Notes: generated by a model from the letters alone, not told the origin. Shown: positions 55,254-63,785, numbered from the stretch's first letter. The stretch is DNA of 64,000 nt from Rahnella variigena (GCF_003610915.1 NZ_NSDJ01000001.1:2170001-2234000), one strand, 5' to 3'. Numbers and translations are program-made.

Positions 55254-56061
55254 GGCGCTGATCTGGTCAGGGCTGATGCTGTTGTTATATCTGTGGTCAG
55301 GCAATGTTTCCGAACTTAATTTAAAAACGATTATTATCTCCGCACCGAGCTTCTTTGATTATATTGGTCAGACGGTGCCGGTATTACACTGGTCATTATT
55401 ATTTGCTGACGGTCATACAGAAGGTTCACTGGCGTATTGGGGATATCGTCTTAATATTCAGTTGCCACTGATCTGGGAAACTATTCAGCTGGCGTTATCC
55501 TCGACGATATTATCGACCGCGCTGGCGGTTATTCTGGCGTTTCTCGCCGCGGGTAATACGGATTCGCCAAAATGGGTTAAATTTAGTATCCGCACTTTTG
55601 TGGCTTTCCTGCGTACTATGCCGGAGCTGGCGTGGGCGGTGATGTGCGTCATGGCCTTTGGCGTCGGCGCTATTCCGGGCTTTATCGCGCTGACTTTACA
55701 CACCGTCGGCAGTCTGACCAAACTCTTCTACGAATCCATTGAAACCGCATCGGACAAACCGGTGCGCGGTCTGCGAGCCTGCGGAGCGGGGCGCTTGCAG
55801 CGCATGCGCTTTGCTATGTGGCCGCAGGTTAAACCTATCTTTCTGTCGTACAGTTTTATGCGCCTCGAAATCAACTTCCGCCAGTCCACGATCCTCGGTT
55901 TAGTCGGGGCGGGGGGCATCGGGCAGGAACTGATGACGTCAATCAAACTGGACCGTTATGACCAGGTCAGTATGACCTTATTGCTGATTATTCTGGTGGT
56001 GTCGGCGATGGATTTTCTATCAGGTAAATTGCGCAAACGCGTCGTGGAGGGCACTTTCTGA
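55198..56061 (+). CDS. phnE: PhnE-like permease, first copy
   Basis: A 287-aa permease with about six spans. The coupling loop reads VRGLRACGAGRLQRMRFAMW, followed by SYSFMRLEINFRQSTILGLV and GAGGIGQELMTSI, as in PhnE. The only plausible start is TTG 55198, with no good ribosome site; an ATG frame with a strong site overlaps it. The transporter has two different permeases, where E. coli PhnCDE has one. The last base of its stop is the first base of the next ATG. Confidence 0.88.
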   Translation: MNKDFNRYYQQIRGKQKREALIWSGLMLLLYLWSGNVSELNLKTIIISAPSFFDYIGQTVPVLHWSLLFADGHTEGSLAYWGYRLNIQLPLIWETIQLALSSTILSTALAVILAFLAAGNTDSPKWVKFSIRTFVAFLRTMPELAWAVMCVMAFGVGAIPGFIALTLHTVGSLTKLFYESIETASDKPVRGLRACGAGRLQRMRFAMWPQVKPIFLSYSFMRLEINFRQSTILGLVGAGGIGQELMTSIKLDRYDQVSMTLLLIILVVSAMDFLSGKLRKRVVEGTF

Positions 56062-56984
56062 TGTTAACTGATGCGCTTGAACCTCATGTTGTCAGCAGCC
56101 TGAAGCAGCAGCACGGACATTTGTTTGCCGCACAGCGCCGCTATCTGCGTTACCTCGCGATACTGGCTGTCGTCATTGCGTTGTACTACGTCTATTTCTT
56201 CAGCTATTTCGGTATTCCGTGGAGCGAAGTGGTGCGCGGCACCCGTGAAGTCGGACGATATTTCCTGCGCATGTTCGTCTGGCATAATGTTTCCGAATGG
56301 CCTTTTAAGTATTATTTCACGCAGATTGCGATCACGCTGGCGATCGTTTTTGCGGGCACAATCACTGCGTCTTTCCTTGCTCTGCCACTGTCCTTTCTGG
56401 CGGCGCGCAATGTAATGTCTACGCCGCTACTCAGACCGGTTTCCATGATTATTCGCCGACTTCTGGACGTGCTGCGCGGGCTGGATATGGCGATCTGGGG
56501 GCTTATTTTTGTCCGTGCTGTCGGCATGGGGCCACTGGCCGGCGTGCTGGCGATTGTGATGCAGGATTTAGGCTTACTCGGCAAACTGTACGCCGAAGGA
56601 CACGAAGCCGTGGAACGCTCGCCGAGCCGCGGTTTACGGGCACTGGGAGCTTCTCCGTTACAGACGCACCGTTTCGGCATTTTCACCCAATCTTTCCCGA
56701 CATTCCTCGCACTGTCGTTGTATCAGATTGAATCTAATACACGTTCTGCCGCTGTTCTTGGTTTTGTCGGCGCGGGCGGGATCGGTCTGGTGTATGCGGA
56801 AAATATGCGTTTATGGAACTGGGATGTGGTGATGTTTATCACATTGATCCTGGTCGCCATTGTCATGACGATGGATAAGATTTCTGCGATGTTGCGCGCC
56901 AAATATATTCACGGTGAAGAGATTGATTTGTTTGAGCCGGAAGAGCGAAAAATGAAGCCGCCGGTGGAGCTTTACCGTCCTTAA
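56061..56984 (+). CDS. phnE: PhnE-like permease, second copy
   Basis: A 307-aa permease with six spans and the loop SRGLRALGASPLQTHRFGIF, then ESNTRSAAVLGFVGAGGIGL. It shares the PhnE fold but is clearly diverged from the first copy, pointing to a heterodimeric channel. GGAGGG precedes ATG 56061, which overlaps the previous stop by one base. No C-P lyase or phosphonatase gene follows, so catabolism must be encoded elsewhere. Confidence 0.88.
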   Translation: MLTDALEPHVVSSLKQQHGHLFAAQRRYLRYLAILAVVIALYYVYFFSYFGIPWSEVVRGTREVGRYFLRMFVWHNVSEWPFKYYFTQIAITLAIVFAGTITASFLALPLSFLAARNVMSTPLLRPVSMIIRRLLDVLRGLDMAIWGLIFVRAVGMGPLAGVLAIVMQDLGLLGKLYAEGHEAVERSPSRGLRALGASPLQTHRFGIFTQSFPTFLALSLYQIESNTRSAAVLGFVGAGGIGLVYAENMRLWNWDVVMFITLILVAIVMTMDKISAMLRAKYIHGEEIDLFEPEERKMKPPVELYRP

Positions 56985-57012
56985 TTCATTACCTCCGGCA
57001 AATAAAGCGCTT

Positions 57013-57047
57013 AAAAAAGGCGGTATCCGCAGGGAGGCCGCCTTTTG
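57013..57047. terminator. Bidirectional terminator, phn operon / roxA
   Basis: AAAAGGCGG (57015-57023) pairs with CCGCCTTTT (57038-57046), with A on one side and T on the other. Confidence 0.82.
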
Positions 57048-57070
57048 CTCTCTTATTTATTAGCGAAGGA

Positions 57071-58192
57071 TTACTCGTCGAAATACCAGTAGCCCTGATT
57101 GACCAGATCCGTTAACAGGACAACAAATTCAGGATCCTGCAACGCATTGCCCAGCTCTTTCTGACTGATCAGAGTGAAACGGCACAGCGCATCGGCGGCT
57201 TCATGCTGAGCAGTTTCCAGTGGTTCGCTGTTCACAAAGAAACGTTCACCGACATTCAGTACGCGCAGCCCGCTTAAGCGGGTCAGGCTATCGCCCTGCA
57301 TCAGCGCATCCACAATTTCCTGCGCTTCATAAGGCGGCTCCGCCGGGGCGATATCCAGCTCGTGGCGCGGCGTGGTGGCGAAACGACCAAACCACTGTTT
57401 GAAATCTTCCGGCTGACTGAGCAGTTCAACCATCATCTGGCGCACACGTTCAAGCTCATACTCTTCCACTTTCCCGACGTGTTCACGCAGCGTCAAATCC
57501 GGATCGCTGTAATGATTGCCGCCCAGATCGTTTTCCAGCGCATAGTCAGCAAAGCTGCTGATGAAATCGCGCGAGTTAGGACCGCGGAAACCGACGGAAT
57601 AGTTGAGAGCGGTTTCATGCGTAAAACCGTCATGTGGGAAGCCCGGCGGAATGTACAGAATATCACCCGGTTCGAGATCTTCATCAATGATTGGCGTGAA
57701 GGGATCGACATGCAGTAACGCCGGATGCGGACAGAACTGACGCATCGGCAAAGCATCGCCTACACGCCAGCGACGGCTGCCCATACCCTGAATGATAAAT
57801 ACGTCGTACTGGTCGATATGCGGGCCGACACCGCCGCCGGGCACGGAATAGGAAATCATCAGGTCATCTAAACGCCAGTCCGGCAATACGCGGAAAGGTT
57901 TCACCAGTTCAGCGGCGGGCAGATGCCAGTGATTCACTGCCTGCGCCAGTAATGACCAGCCGGTTTCACCCAACCCGTCAAAATGTTCGAAGGGCCCGTT
58001 GCTTGCCTGCCATTCCCCATTTTTATGGCTCACCAGACGGCTGTCCACTTCCGGCTCCATCGCTAAACCGGCTAACTCGTCCGGAGAGATAGGATCGACA
58101 AAATTAGAGAACGCTTTTTTAATAACAACAGGTTTTTTTTGCCAGTATTTTTCTAAAAATTCCGGCCAGTCCAGATTGAGTTCATAAGCCAT
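57071..58192 (-). CDS. roxA: RoxA, ribosomal protein L16 arginine hydroxylase
   Basis: A 373-aa protein, equal in length to E. coli RoxA (YcfD). The JmjC cupin holds iron ligands H125-I-D127 (GVGPHIDQYDVF) and H187 (PPGFPHDGF). This Fe(II)/2-oxoglutarate oxygenase hydroxylates an arginine of ribosomal protein L16. It ends at a terminator shared with the phn operon. In E. coli the gene is next to phoQ, so its place differs here. Confidence 0.93.
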   Translation of the reverse strand: MAYELNLDWPEFLEKYWQKKPVVIKKAFSNFVDPISPDELAGLAMEPEVDSRLVSHKNGEWQASNGPFEHFDGLGETGWSLLAQAVNHWHLPAAELVKPFRVLPDWRLDDLMISYSVPGGGVGPHIDQYDVFIIQGMGSRRWRVGDALPMRQFCPHPALLHVDPFTPIIDEDLEPGDILYIPPGFPHDGFTHETALNYSVGFRGPNSRDFISSFADYALENDLGGNHYSDPDLTLREHVGKVEEYELERVRQMMVELLSQPEDFKQWFGRFATTPRHELDIAPAEPPYEAQEIVDALMQGDSLTRLSGLRVLNVGERFFVNSEPLETAQHEAADALCRFTLISQKELGNALQDPEFVVLLTDLVNQGYWYFDE

Positions 58193-58314
58193 GTGATTTA
58201 CCAGTGGGAAGACAAACGGCCCTGATTATAGAGAGGCGGTGCTTGAGCGCGCTTTGTCGTGGGTCAAGGCTTGGTAAATGAGGGAGAAAGGAGAAGTGCG
58301 GAGAGAGGAAAAAA

Positions 58315-58331
58315 TCCCCCTTCGCAGGGGG
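58315..58331. repeat. Half remnant of the GC-rich element (copy E)
   Basis: TCCCCCTTCGCAGGGGGA is the hairpin that forms the right end of copies A and B; no partner end is found nearby. It lies just after the stop codon of the aldehyde dehydrogenase. Confidence 0.6.
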
Positions 58332-58341
58332 ATAAGAAGCA

Positions 58342-59721
58342 TCAGGACTTAGCGGCAAGGACCACCAGTTTCTGGTTCACAAACTCTTTGATACCTAAAT
58401 CAGACAGTTCGCGACCAAAACCGGAGCGTTTCACACCGCCAAAAGGCAGTTCGGCTGCGGTATCTGTCGGTGAGTTGACGTACACCATCCCGGTTTCAAT
58501 CTGACTTGCCAGCTTACGGGCGCGGTTCATATCTTTGGTAAACACTGAACCGCCAAGGCCGTAATGAGAATCATTGGCGAGTTTCACCAGCTCTTCATCA
58601 TTTTTCACCACGTACACCTGTGCGACCGGGCCAAAGAACTCTTCGAAGTACGCCGGATTATCGCGGGTAATGTGCGTCAGTATGGTCGGCTCAAAGAAAT
58701 TCCCCGGATTATCGCTCACCTTCTTGCCGCCAAAGTGCAGTTTCGCACCGTGCTTCACGGCGTCATCTACCTGTTTGCTCAGGGTTTTCACCGCATCTGC
58801 GGAGGACAACGGCCCCAGCGTGGTGGATTTATCCAGCGGGTCACCCATTTTCAGCGCTTTAAAGTGTTCGGTGAATTTTTTCAGGAATTCATCGGCGACT
58901 TTCTCGTGAATAATGAAACGCTTGGCGGCGGTACAGACCTGACCGGCATTTGATACACGTGCCTGAGCACCCGCTTTGGCAGCTTTATCGATATCGGCAT
59001 CATCAAGTACGGCAAACACGTCGTTACCGCCCAGCTCAAGAGTCGATTTCTTCAGCTTACCGGCGGCGCGTGCAGCCACAATAGCACCTGCTTTTTCCGA
59101 ACCTGTCAGCGCAACGCCCTGAACACGGTCGTCATCAATAATGGAGGCCACCTGATCTTGTGAAATAAACAGATTGGTATAGGCACCTTTTGGCGCGCCT
59201 GCTTCTGCAACCAGTTTCTCAAAGGTTTCTGCACAATGAGGAACGATACTGGCGTGTTTCACGATTACGCTGTTACCGGAAGCCAGGTTTGGCGCCAGCA
59301 CGCGCATCAGCTGATAGAACGGGAAGTTCCACGGCTCGACGGCCATGATCACACCAATAGGATGATGCTCGACCCAGGCTTCACCGAGATCGGATTTATA
59401 CGGCACAGGTTTGAGAAATTCCTCCGCCTTTTCAGCATAGAATTTCGCAATATCGGCGCAAATCTGCACTTCGCCACGGCTCTGACCGATGAGTTTCCCC
59501 ATCTCCGTACTGACCACTTCTGCCAGTTCATCGACACGTGAAGCCATCAGTTCTGAAAGTTTATGCAGCACTTTAACACGTTGCTTAATATCGCCTTGCG
59601 CCCAGTCAGACTTATACAGGGCATGTGCTGTGGAAAGCGCTTCTTCAACCTGTTTGTCATTATGGGTCTGATATTCTTTGATGAGTTTGTTATTGAACGG
59701 ATTTATCGTTTGATATGGCAT
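58342..59721 (-). CDS. NAD(P)-dependent succinate-semialdehyde dehydrogenase (Sad-like)
   Basis: A 459-aa aldehyde dehydrogenase. The general base is Glu229 (TLELGGNDVF) and the nucleophile Cys263 (NAGQVCTAAKRF); AVEPWNFPFYQLMRVLAPNL and FGGVKRSGFGREL are conserved. The pattern resembles E. coli Sad (YneI), which oxidises succinate semialdehyde to succinate. Cofactor and exact substrate are inferred. It is divergent from the cupin gene and stands alone. Confidence 0.87.
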   Translation of the reverse strand: MPYQTINPFNNKLIKEYQTHNDKQVEEALSTAHALYKSDWAQGDIKQRVKVLHKLSELMASRVDELAEVVSTEMGKLIGQSRGEVQICADIAKFYAEKAEEFLKPVPYKSDLGEAWVEHHPIGVIMAVEPWNFPFYQLMRVLAPNLASGNSVIVKHASIVPHCAETFEKLVAEAGAPKGAYTNLFISQDQVASIIDDDRVQGVALTGSEKAGAIVAARAAGKLKKSTLELGGNDVFAVLDDADIDKAAKAGAQARVSNAGQVCTAAKRFIIHEKVADEFLKKFTEHFKALKMGDPLDKSTTLGPLSSADAVKTLSKQVDDAVKHGAKLHFGGKKVSDNPGNFFEPTILTHITRDNPAYFEEFFGPVAQVYVVKNDEELVKLANDSHYGLGGSVFTKDMNRARKLASQIETGMVYVNSPTDTAAELPFGGVKRSGFGRELSDLGIKEFVNQKLVVLAAKS

Positions 59722-60059
59722 GTGTTGCTCCTTGTTTTGTGGCGTGTCGTCGAAAACAACGGCACGTTGGAATTGAGGTGCGTCCGCCTTACTGCGTTCT
59801 TTCTCAACAGAACATTAAGCATAGACGAAAAAACGTGACCTCTGTCCCACAGACACCTCATGCAACACAACCGTTTAGCGTGCCCGACCCGCATTTTCAA
59901 AGGCCCCGCCAGACGCGGGCTGTAGTCTGTCTCTAAGAACAATCGGCTTTACGTAACTTTGCGGCAGGCTGTTAATGAATTGTTTTCAGCAAGCGATTGA
60001 TAAATTTACCGCTCACTTTTATGCTGGCTTTCCTTCAAATTCCCGACACTGAGAAACTC
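59722..60059. other. Intergenic region, aldehyde dehydrogenase to cupin gene
   Basis: 338 bases without a supported gene. It holds the two divergent promoters; only the rightward one (59997-60025) is readable. A short GC stem CCCGCC/GGCGGG-like stretch near 59915 has no T-run. Confidence 0.5.
59997..60025 (+). promoter_or_regulatory. Candidate promoter of the cupin gene
   Basis: TTGATA (59997-60002), a 17-base spacer and TATGCT (60020-60025), giving a leader of about 28 bases. Confidence 0.6.
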
Positions 60060-60389
60060 ATGAAGCTTGATGCGATTCCGTTTTGCACGACTGACTGGAG
60101 CGACGTAACGCCGACACAACATCCGGGAGACACCGGCATGGCGCTGTGGCGTACGCAAAAATTCGGCGATATCCGGGTGCGTATTGTTGAATATTCGGCA
60201 GGTTATGAGGCAGATCACTGGTGCAGTAAAGGCCATGTACTGTTTTGTCTGGAAGGAGAGCTTCATACCCGTCTGGAAGATGGTCGTAAATTTACGCTGT
60301 CGCCGGGCATGAGTTATCAGGTGGCGGACAATGCCGAAGCACACCGTTCCTCCACGCCGGTAGGTGCGAAACTGTTTGTTGTTGATTAG
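60060..60389 (+). CDS. DHCW-motif cupin-fold protein
   Basis: A 109-aa single-domain cupin. The motif EADHWCSKGHVLFCLEGEL, with DHWC giving the family its name, is followed by FTLSPGMSYQVADN and HRSS. His and Cys residues could bind a metal. Function unknown. ATG 60060 is the first start in a good context (GAGAAACTC upstream). It lies 72 bases before ddlA on the same strand. Confidence 0.85.
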   Translation: MKLDAIPFCTTDWSDVTPTQHPGDTGMALWRTQKFGDIRVRIVEYSAGYEADHWCSKGHVLFCLEGELHTRLEDGRKFTLSPGMSYQVADNAEAHRSSTPVGAKLFVVD

Positions 60390-60461
60390 GCAAGGCTGTT
60401 TTGAGCACGTTTGTTTATAGAAAATTCGCCGTCTGCTGAGGCGGACGACAAGGAGCAGCAG

Positions 60462-61559
60462 GTGAGTAAATTACGGGTTGGTATCATTTTTGGTGGTAAA
60501 TCGGCAGAGCACGAAGTGTCATTGCAGTCGGCGAAAAATATCGTGGATGCTATTGATAAGCAACGTTTTGATGTGACATTACTCGGTATCGATAAGAAAG
60601 GGGAATGGCATATCAATGATGCCAGCAATTACCTGATCAATGCTGAGAACCCTTCGCTGATTGCCCTGAACCGCTCGAATAATCAGGTCGCACTGATCCC
60701 GGGTCAAACGGAAAATCAGTTAATCGAAACGCACAGCGCCAGCGCACTTTCACAGGTCGATGTGATTTTCCCGATTGTTCACGGCACGCTGGGCGAAGAT
60801 GGTTCGTTGCAGGGATTACTGCGCATGGCAAATATCGCTTTCGTGGGCTCGGGCGTGTTGGGTTCTGCGGTCAGTATGGATAAAGACGTCACCAAACGTT
60901 TGTTGCGTGATGCCGGTTTATCTGTCGCCCCGTTTGTCTGCCTGACCCGTGCCAACCGCCAGAAACATACGTTTGCCGCAGTCTCGCAACAACTCGGTCT
61001 GCCGCTGTTTATCAAGCCTGCCAATCAGGGCTCATCCGTCGGCGTCAGTAAAGTCAGCGATGAAGCGGGATATCAGCGCGCGCTGGATGAAGCGTTCAGT
61101 TTCGACCATAAAGTGCTGGTCGAATCCGCCATTAAAGGCCGCGAAATTGAATGTGCTGTGCTGGGCAATGATTATCCGCAGGCAAGCGTGTGCGGAGAAG
61201 TCATCCTGCACGACGAGTTTTATTCTTACGACACTAAGTACATCAATGAATCCGGCGCTTCCATTGCTGTTCCGGCGGACTTGCCGCAGGAAACGCACGA
61301 CCGGATACGCGCTATCGCTTTACAGGCATTTCAGGTGCTGGAGTCCCGGGGTATGGCGCGCGTGGATGTATTCCTGACCGAACAAGGTGAGGTGATCATC
61401 AATGAAATCAACACGCTGCCGGGGTTCACTAATATCAGTATGTATCCCAAACTCTGGGCAGCCAGTGGACTAGGTTACAGCGATTTGATCACCCGCCTGA
61501 TCGAACTGGCGCTGGAGCAACATCAGCAGGACAACCAGCTGAAAAGCTCGGCTAACTGA
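60462..61559 (+). CDS. ddlA: DdlA, D-alanine-D-alanine ligase
   Basis: A 365-aa ATP-grasp ligase (364 in E. coli DdlA). [53 protein letters not shown] and [20 protein letters not shown] are conserved, and the length marks it as DdlA rather than DdlB. It makes the D-Ala-D-Ala end of peptidoglycan stem peptides. The start is GTG 60462 with AAGGAG six bases upstream. Confidence 0.96.
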   Translation: MSKLRVGIIFGGKSAEHEVSLQSAKNIVDAIDKQRFDVTLLGIDKKGEWHINDASNYLINAENPSLIALNRSNNQVALIPGQTENQLIETHSASALSQVDVIFPIVHGTLGEDGSLQGLLRMANIAFVGSGVLGSAVSMDKDVTKRLLRDAGLSVAPFVCLTRANRQKHTFAAVSQQLGLPLFIKPANQGSSVGVSKVSDEAGYQRALDEAFSFDHKVLVESAIKGREIECAVLGNDYPQASVCGEVILHDEFYSYDTKYINESGASIAVPADLPQETHDRIRAIALQAFQVLESRGMARVDVFLTEQGEVIINEINTLPGFTNISMYPKLWAASGLGYSDLITRLIELALEQHQQDNQLKSSAN

Positions 61560-61585
61560 CCGTCTGGTTTCAGGGCAATACGAAG

Positions 61586-61612
61586 AAGGCAGGGAGAGAT
61601 CCCTGCCTTTTC
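61586..61612 (+). terminator. Terminator of ddlA
   Basis: AAGGCAGGG (61586-61594) pairs with CCCTGCCTT (61601-61609), followed by TTCTATTTT. Confidence 0.85.
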
Positions 61613-61628
61613 TATTTTGTGATAGTGA

Positions 61629-61967
61629 TTATTCGACCACCAGTTTCACCTGTTTGCCAGCCAGACTCAGCATCAGAATCAGAGCATCCAGCGTAAATTT
61701 ATCTGTTTTTTTATTCACTACGTCGGAAACCCGCGGGCGTGAAACCTGGAGCACTTTAGCTGCATCACCTTGACGCATATTTTGCAGTGCTATCCAGTTG
61801 CCAATTTCAGTCATCAGTTGTTCTTTCAGGGCAATGGTCTGTGCGATTTTAGCTTGCGAATCCGCATGTAAATGTTGCGCTTGTTCTTCACAAAATCCTA
61901 AATCGGCAAAGACATTACCGTCAGCTGGCGTGATATGGCGCGAAGCAACATCAATGTTCTCTTTCAT
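61629..61967 (-). CDS. HigA-like XRE antitoxin
   Basis: A 112-aa protein. A C-terminal HTH (about residues 60-105, NMRQGDAAKVLQVSRPRVSD then KFTLDALILML) follows a flexible N-terminus, the layout of the small HigA2-type antitoxins. ATG 61967 has AAAGGAG five bases upstream and overlaps the toxin gene by 17 bases, so it is translated with it. The expected role is to bind the toxin and repress the shared promoter, where a 16-bp palindrome is found. Confidence 0.85.
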   Translation of the reverse strand: MKENIDVASRHITPADGNVFADLGFCEEQAQHLHADSQAKIAQTIALKEQLMTEIGNWIALQNMRQGDAAKVLQVSRPRVSDVVNKKTDKFTLDALILMLSLAGKQVKLVVE

Positions 61968-62304
61968 TTTGTCTCCTTTCACGTTCTCTGACGATCTCAG
62001 CGTACCGTGTTTTTATGATGGCAATATCGGTCAGACTGGTTTGTTGAGTCTTTTTCGCAAAGCAATGAAGGATGTAAATTGCATCTTCAAATTTTGCGAT
62101 ATAAACAACCCTAAATGTGCCGGCAAAGGCATCCATTTTGATTTCAACCACGCCGGCCCCCCAGTCATTGACGGACTTCCATTGTGTCGGAGGCAGGCCT
62201 TGCTGGATCAGCTCAAGTTCATAGCCCGCCCGCTTTTTGACATCAACAGGAAAATTGCGCAAATCTTTGAGTGAACTTCCCCTCCAGTCGATATTTTTAG
62301 TCAC
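61951..62304 (-). CDS. HigB-like (RelE/Gp49 family) toxin
   Basis: A 117-aa protein with TKNIDWRGSSLKDLRNFP, GAGVVEIKMDAFAGTFRVVY and ILHCFAKKTQQT, the pattern of the phage-derived Gp49-like/HigB family of ribosome-dependent mRNA interferases. GTG 62304 is chosen because AAGGA sits eight bases upstream; another GTG at 62310 is possible. The toxin-first order is that of higBA modules. Target cleavage is inferred from the family. Confidence 0.85.
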   Translation of the reverse strand: MTKNIDWRGSSLKDLRNFPVDVKKRAGYELELIQQGLPPTQWKSVNDWGAGVVEIKMDAFAGTFRVVYIAKFEDAIYILHCFAKKTQQTSLTDIAIIKTRYAEIVRERERRQNEREH

Positions 62305-62319
62305 CGTCACTTTCCTTGT

Positions 62320-62335
62320 GTATAAAATTTTATAC
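62320..62335. promoter_or_regulatory. Perfect palindrome in the toxin-antitoxin promoter
   Basis: GTATAAAATTTTATAC is fully self-complementary and lies 16 bases before the toxin start, in the place of a -10 region. It is a likely antitoxin operator. Confidence 0.65.
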
Positions 62336-62452
62336 CTAAATATACCTCACGCCAACACCTTTATATGACGGCAGGGGCTGTGAGCAAGAAAGCGGATATA
62401 TGTTTTGCGTGATGCGCCGTAACAAATGTGGTTTTGGTGAATCGCAGGCACG

Positions 62453-62476
62453 AAAAAGGCGGCAAACGCCGCCTCT
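62453..62476 (-). terminator. Terminator of the first DUF1471 gene
   Basis: On the minus strand AGGCGGC, loop GTTT, GCCGCCT is followed by TTTT (stem bases 62457-62463 and 62468-62474). Confidence 0.87.
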
Positions 62477-62508
62477 TCTGCTTACTGCTCTGACGCATAC
62501 CGCTGTGC

Positions 62509-62766
62509 TTATTTATACAGTTCAGCCGTGCCGTACAGGTGATTGTCACCAGAAGCACCGATGATACGGTAAGAACTTGCACCGGCTTCGCTGGCTTTAG
62601 CGCTCAGTTTGTCCTGCAGGCTGCTCAGGCTGTTACCTGAAGTTGCGCTGACAACACCAATTGCCTGCTGACCAGCCGGAGCGGACTGAACTTCAGTCGC
62701 AGCCAGGGTGGAGAATGAAGCGGTTGCCAGTGCGATAGCGGCGAGAGTCATAGTAATGTTTTTCAT
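62509..62766 (-). CDS. YhcN/BhsA-like (DUF1471) periplasmic protein, copy 1
   Basis: An 85-aa precursor. The signal peptide ends STLAA, then TEVQSAPAGQQAIGVVSAT, a helix SLSSLQDKLSAKASEAGASS, and the end YRIIGASGDNHLYGTAELYK typical of DUF1471. Family members BhsA, McbA and YhcN answer stress, acid or peroxide and affect biofilms in E. coli. GAGGAAACCATC precedes the ATG. Copies 2 and 3 lie behind it on the same strand, each with its own promoter region. Confidence 0.92.
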   Translation of the reverse strand: MKNITMTLAAIALATASFSTLAATEVQSAPAGQQAIGVVSATSGNSLSSLQDKLSAKASEAGASSYRIIGASGDNHLYGTAELYK

Positions 62767-62810
62767 GATGGTTTCCTCAATTCGTTTATTGCGCTTTGCC
62801 AGGCGTTGTC

Positions 62811-62881
62811 ATCAACGTTCATTTAATTTGCAAAGCGGTCTTCTGTCCGATCGAACATCTAGCTTATTAATCGTTAACTAA
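62811..62881 (-). promoter_or_regulatory. Upstream region of DUF1471 copy 1 with paired conserved sites
   Basis: Site a ATCAACGTTC (62811-62820) and site b TTAATCGTTAACTAA (62867-62881) correspond to those of copies 2 and 3 but site a is degraded. No clear -35/-10 pair is seen here. Confidence 0.5.
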
Positions 62882-62913
62882 ATGTCGTTTACCCTTAACG
62901 CAAAACTTCTTAC

Positions 62914-63171
62914 TTATTTGTACAGCTCAGCAGTACCGTGCAGATGGTTGTCACCAGAAGCACCGATGATGCGGTATGAACTTGCGCCAGCTTCGTTAGC
63001 TTTTGCATTCAGTTTGTTCTGCAGGCTGGATAAATCATTGCTTGAAGAAGCACTTACTACACCGATTGATTGTTGACCCGCCGGTGCAGACTGAACTTCA
63101 GTCGCTGCCAGGGTGGAGAAAGAAGCGGTAGCAAGGGCGATTGCAGCTAATGTCATTGTGATTTTTTTCAT
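62914..63171 (-). CDS. YhcN/BhsA-like (DUF1471) periplasmic protein, copy 2
   Basis: An 85-aa precursor, differing from copy 1 at few positions in the signal peptide and C-terminal half; the middle (VVSASSSNDLSSLQNKLNAK) varies more. It is expected to be exported to the periplasm. GGAAG precedes the ATG. No terminator hairpin was found after the stop, so it could be read into copy 1. Confidence 0.92.
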   Translation of the reverse strand: MKKITMTLAAIALATASFSTLAATEVQSAPAGQQSIGVVSASSSNDLSSLQNKLNAKANEAGASSYRIIGASGDNHLHGTAELYK

Positions 63172-63230
63172 GATGGTCTTCCTTTTAATCTGTTTATCAG
63201 CAGGTGATGATTCGGTCAGACGTTGTTAAT

Positions 63231-63303
63231 TAACGTTCGATAATTAAATCTTAGACCTGGATCACATTCTGTGCAACTCATTTATTTATTAATCGTTAAC
63301 TAA
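63231..63303 (-). promoter_or_regulatory. Promoter of DUF1471 copy 2 with paired conserved sites
   Basis: On the minus strand TTGCAC (63271-63276), a 17-base spacer and TAAGAT (63248-63253). Site a TAACGTTCGATAA (63231-63243) covers the start of transcription and site b TTAATCGTTAACTAA (63289-63303) sits upstream of the -35. Site a is identical in copy 3 and site b in copy 1. Confidence 0.7.
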
Positions 63304-63338
63304 TTGTGCGGAACAATCTGCTAACGCATCTTCATCTC

Positions 63339-63596
63339 TTATTTGTACAGCTCAGCAGTACCGTACATGTGGTTTTCACCGGAAGCACCGATGATGCGGT
63401 AAGAGCTTGCACCAGCTTCAGTGGCTTTCGCATTCAGTTTTGACTGCAGCGTGCTCAGGTCACCATTTGAAGAAGCGCTGACAGTACCGATAGTTTGTTC
63501 ACCCGCTGGTGCAGACTGAACTTCAGTCGCTGCAAGTGTGGAGAAAGAAGCGGTAGCCAGCGTCAGGGCAGCGATGGTCATTGCGATAGTTTTCAT
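63339..63596 (-). CDS. YhcN/BhsA-like (DUF1471) periplasmic protein, copy 3
   Basis: An 85-aa precursor, slightly more diverged than copies 1 and 2 (MKTIAMTIAALTLATASFST; APAGEQTIGTVSASSNGDLS). It ends ENHMYGTAELYK. ATG 63596 is chosen over an ATG three codons upstream, which would sit directly on the AGGA. Besides the paired sites it has a perfect CRP box upstream, not seen in the other copies. Confidence 0.92.
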   Translation of the reverse strand: MKTIAMTIAALTLATASFSTLAATEVQSAPAGEQTIGTVSASSNGDLSTLQSKLNAKATEAGASSYRIIGASGENHMYGTAELYK

Positions 63597-63690
63597 GATG
63601 GTCATTCCTGTTCGTTAATTTTTTCGGCAGTGCCCTAGTCGTTAATAAGGAATAAGGCGCCTGAGTTTCAGGTCAACGTTATCTATTAGT

Positions 63691-63763
63691 TAACGTTCGA
63701 TAAGTAAATGGTAAGGGGTGTAGCGGATTTGTGCAAGATGTTTTTTTAATGAGCGTTAACTAA
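63691..63763 (-). promoter_or_regulatory. Promoter of DUF1471 copy 3 with paired conserved sites
   Basis: On the minus strand TTGCAC (63731-63736), a 17-base spacer and TACCAT (63708-63713). Site a TAACGTTCGATAA (63691-63703) and site b with core CGTTAACTAA (63754-63763) are placed as in copy 2. Confidence 0.7.
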
Positions 63764-63769
63764 TTGTGC

Positions 63770-63785
63770 TGTGACTCAGGTCACA
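63770..63785. promoter_or_regulatory. CRP-type site upstream of DUF1471 copy 3
   Basis: TGTGA-CTCAGG-TCACA matches the CRP core consensus fully. Its centre is roughly 72-77 bases upstream of the predicted start, compatible with class I activation. Confidence 0.65.
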
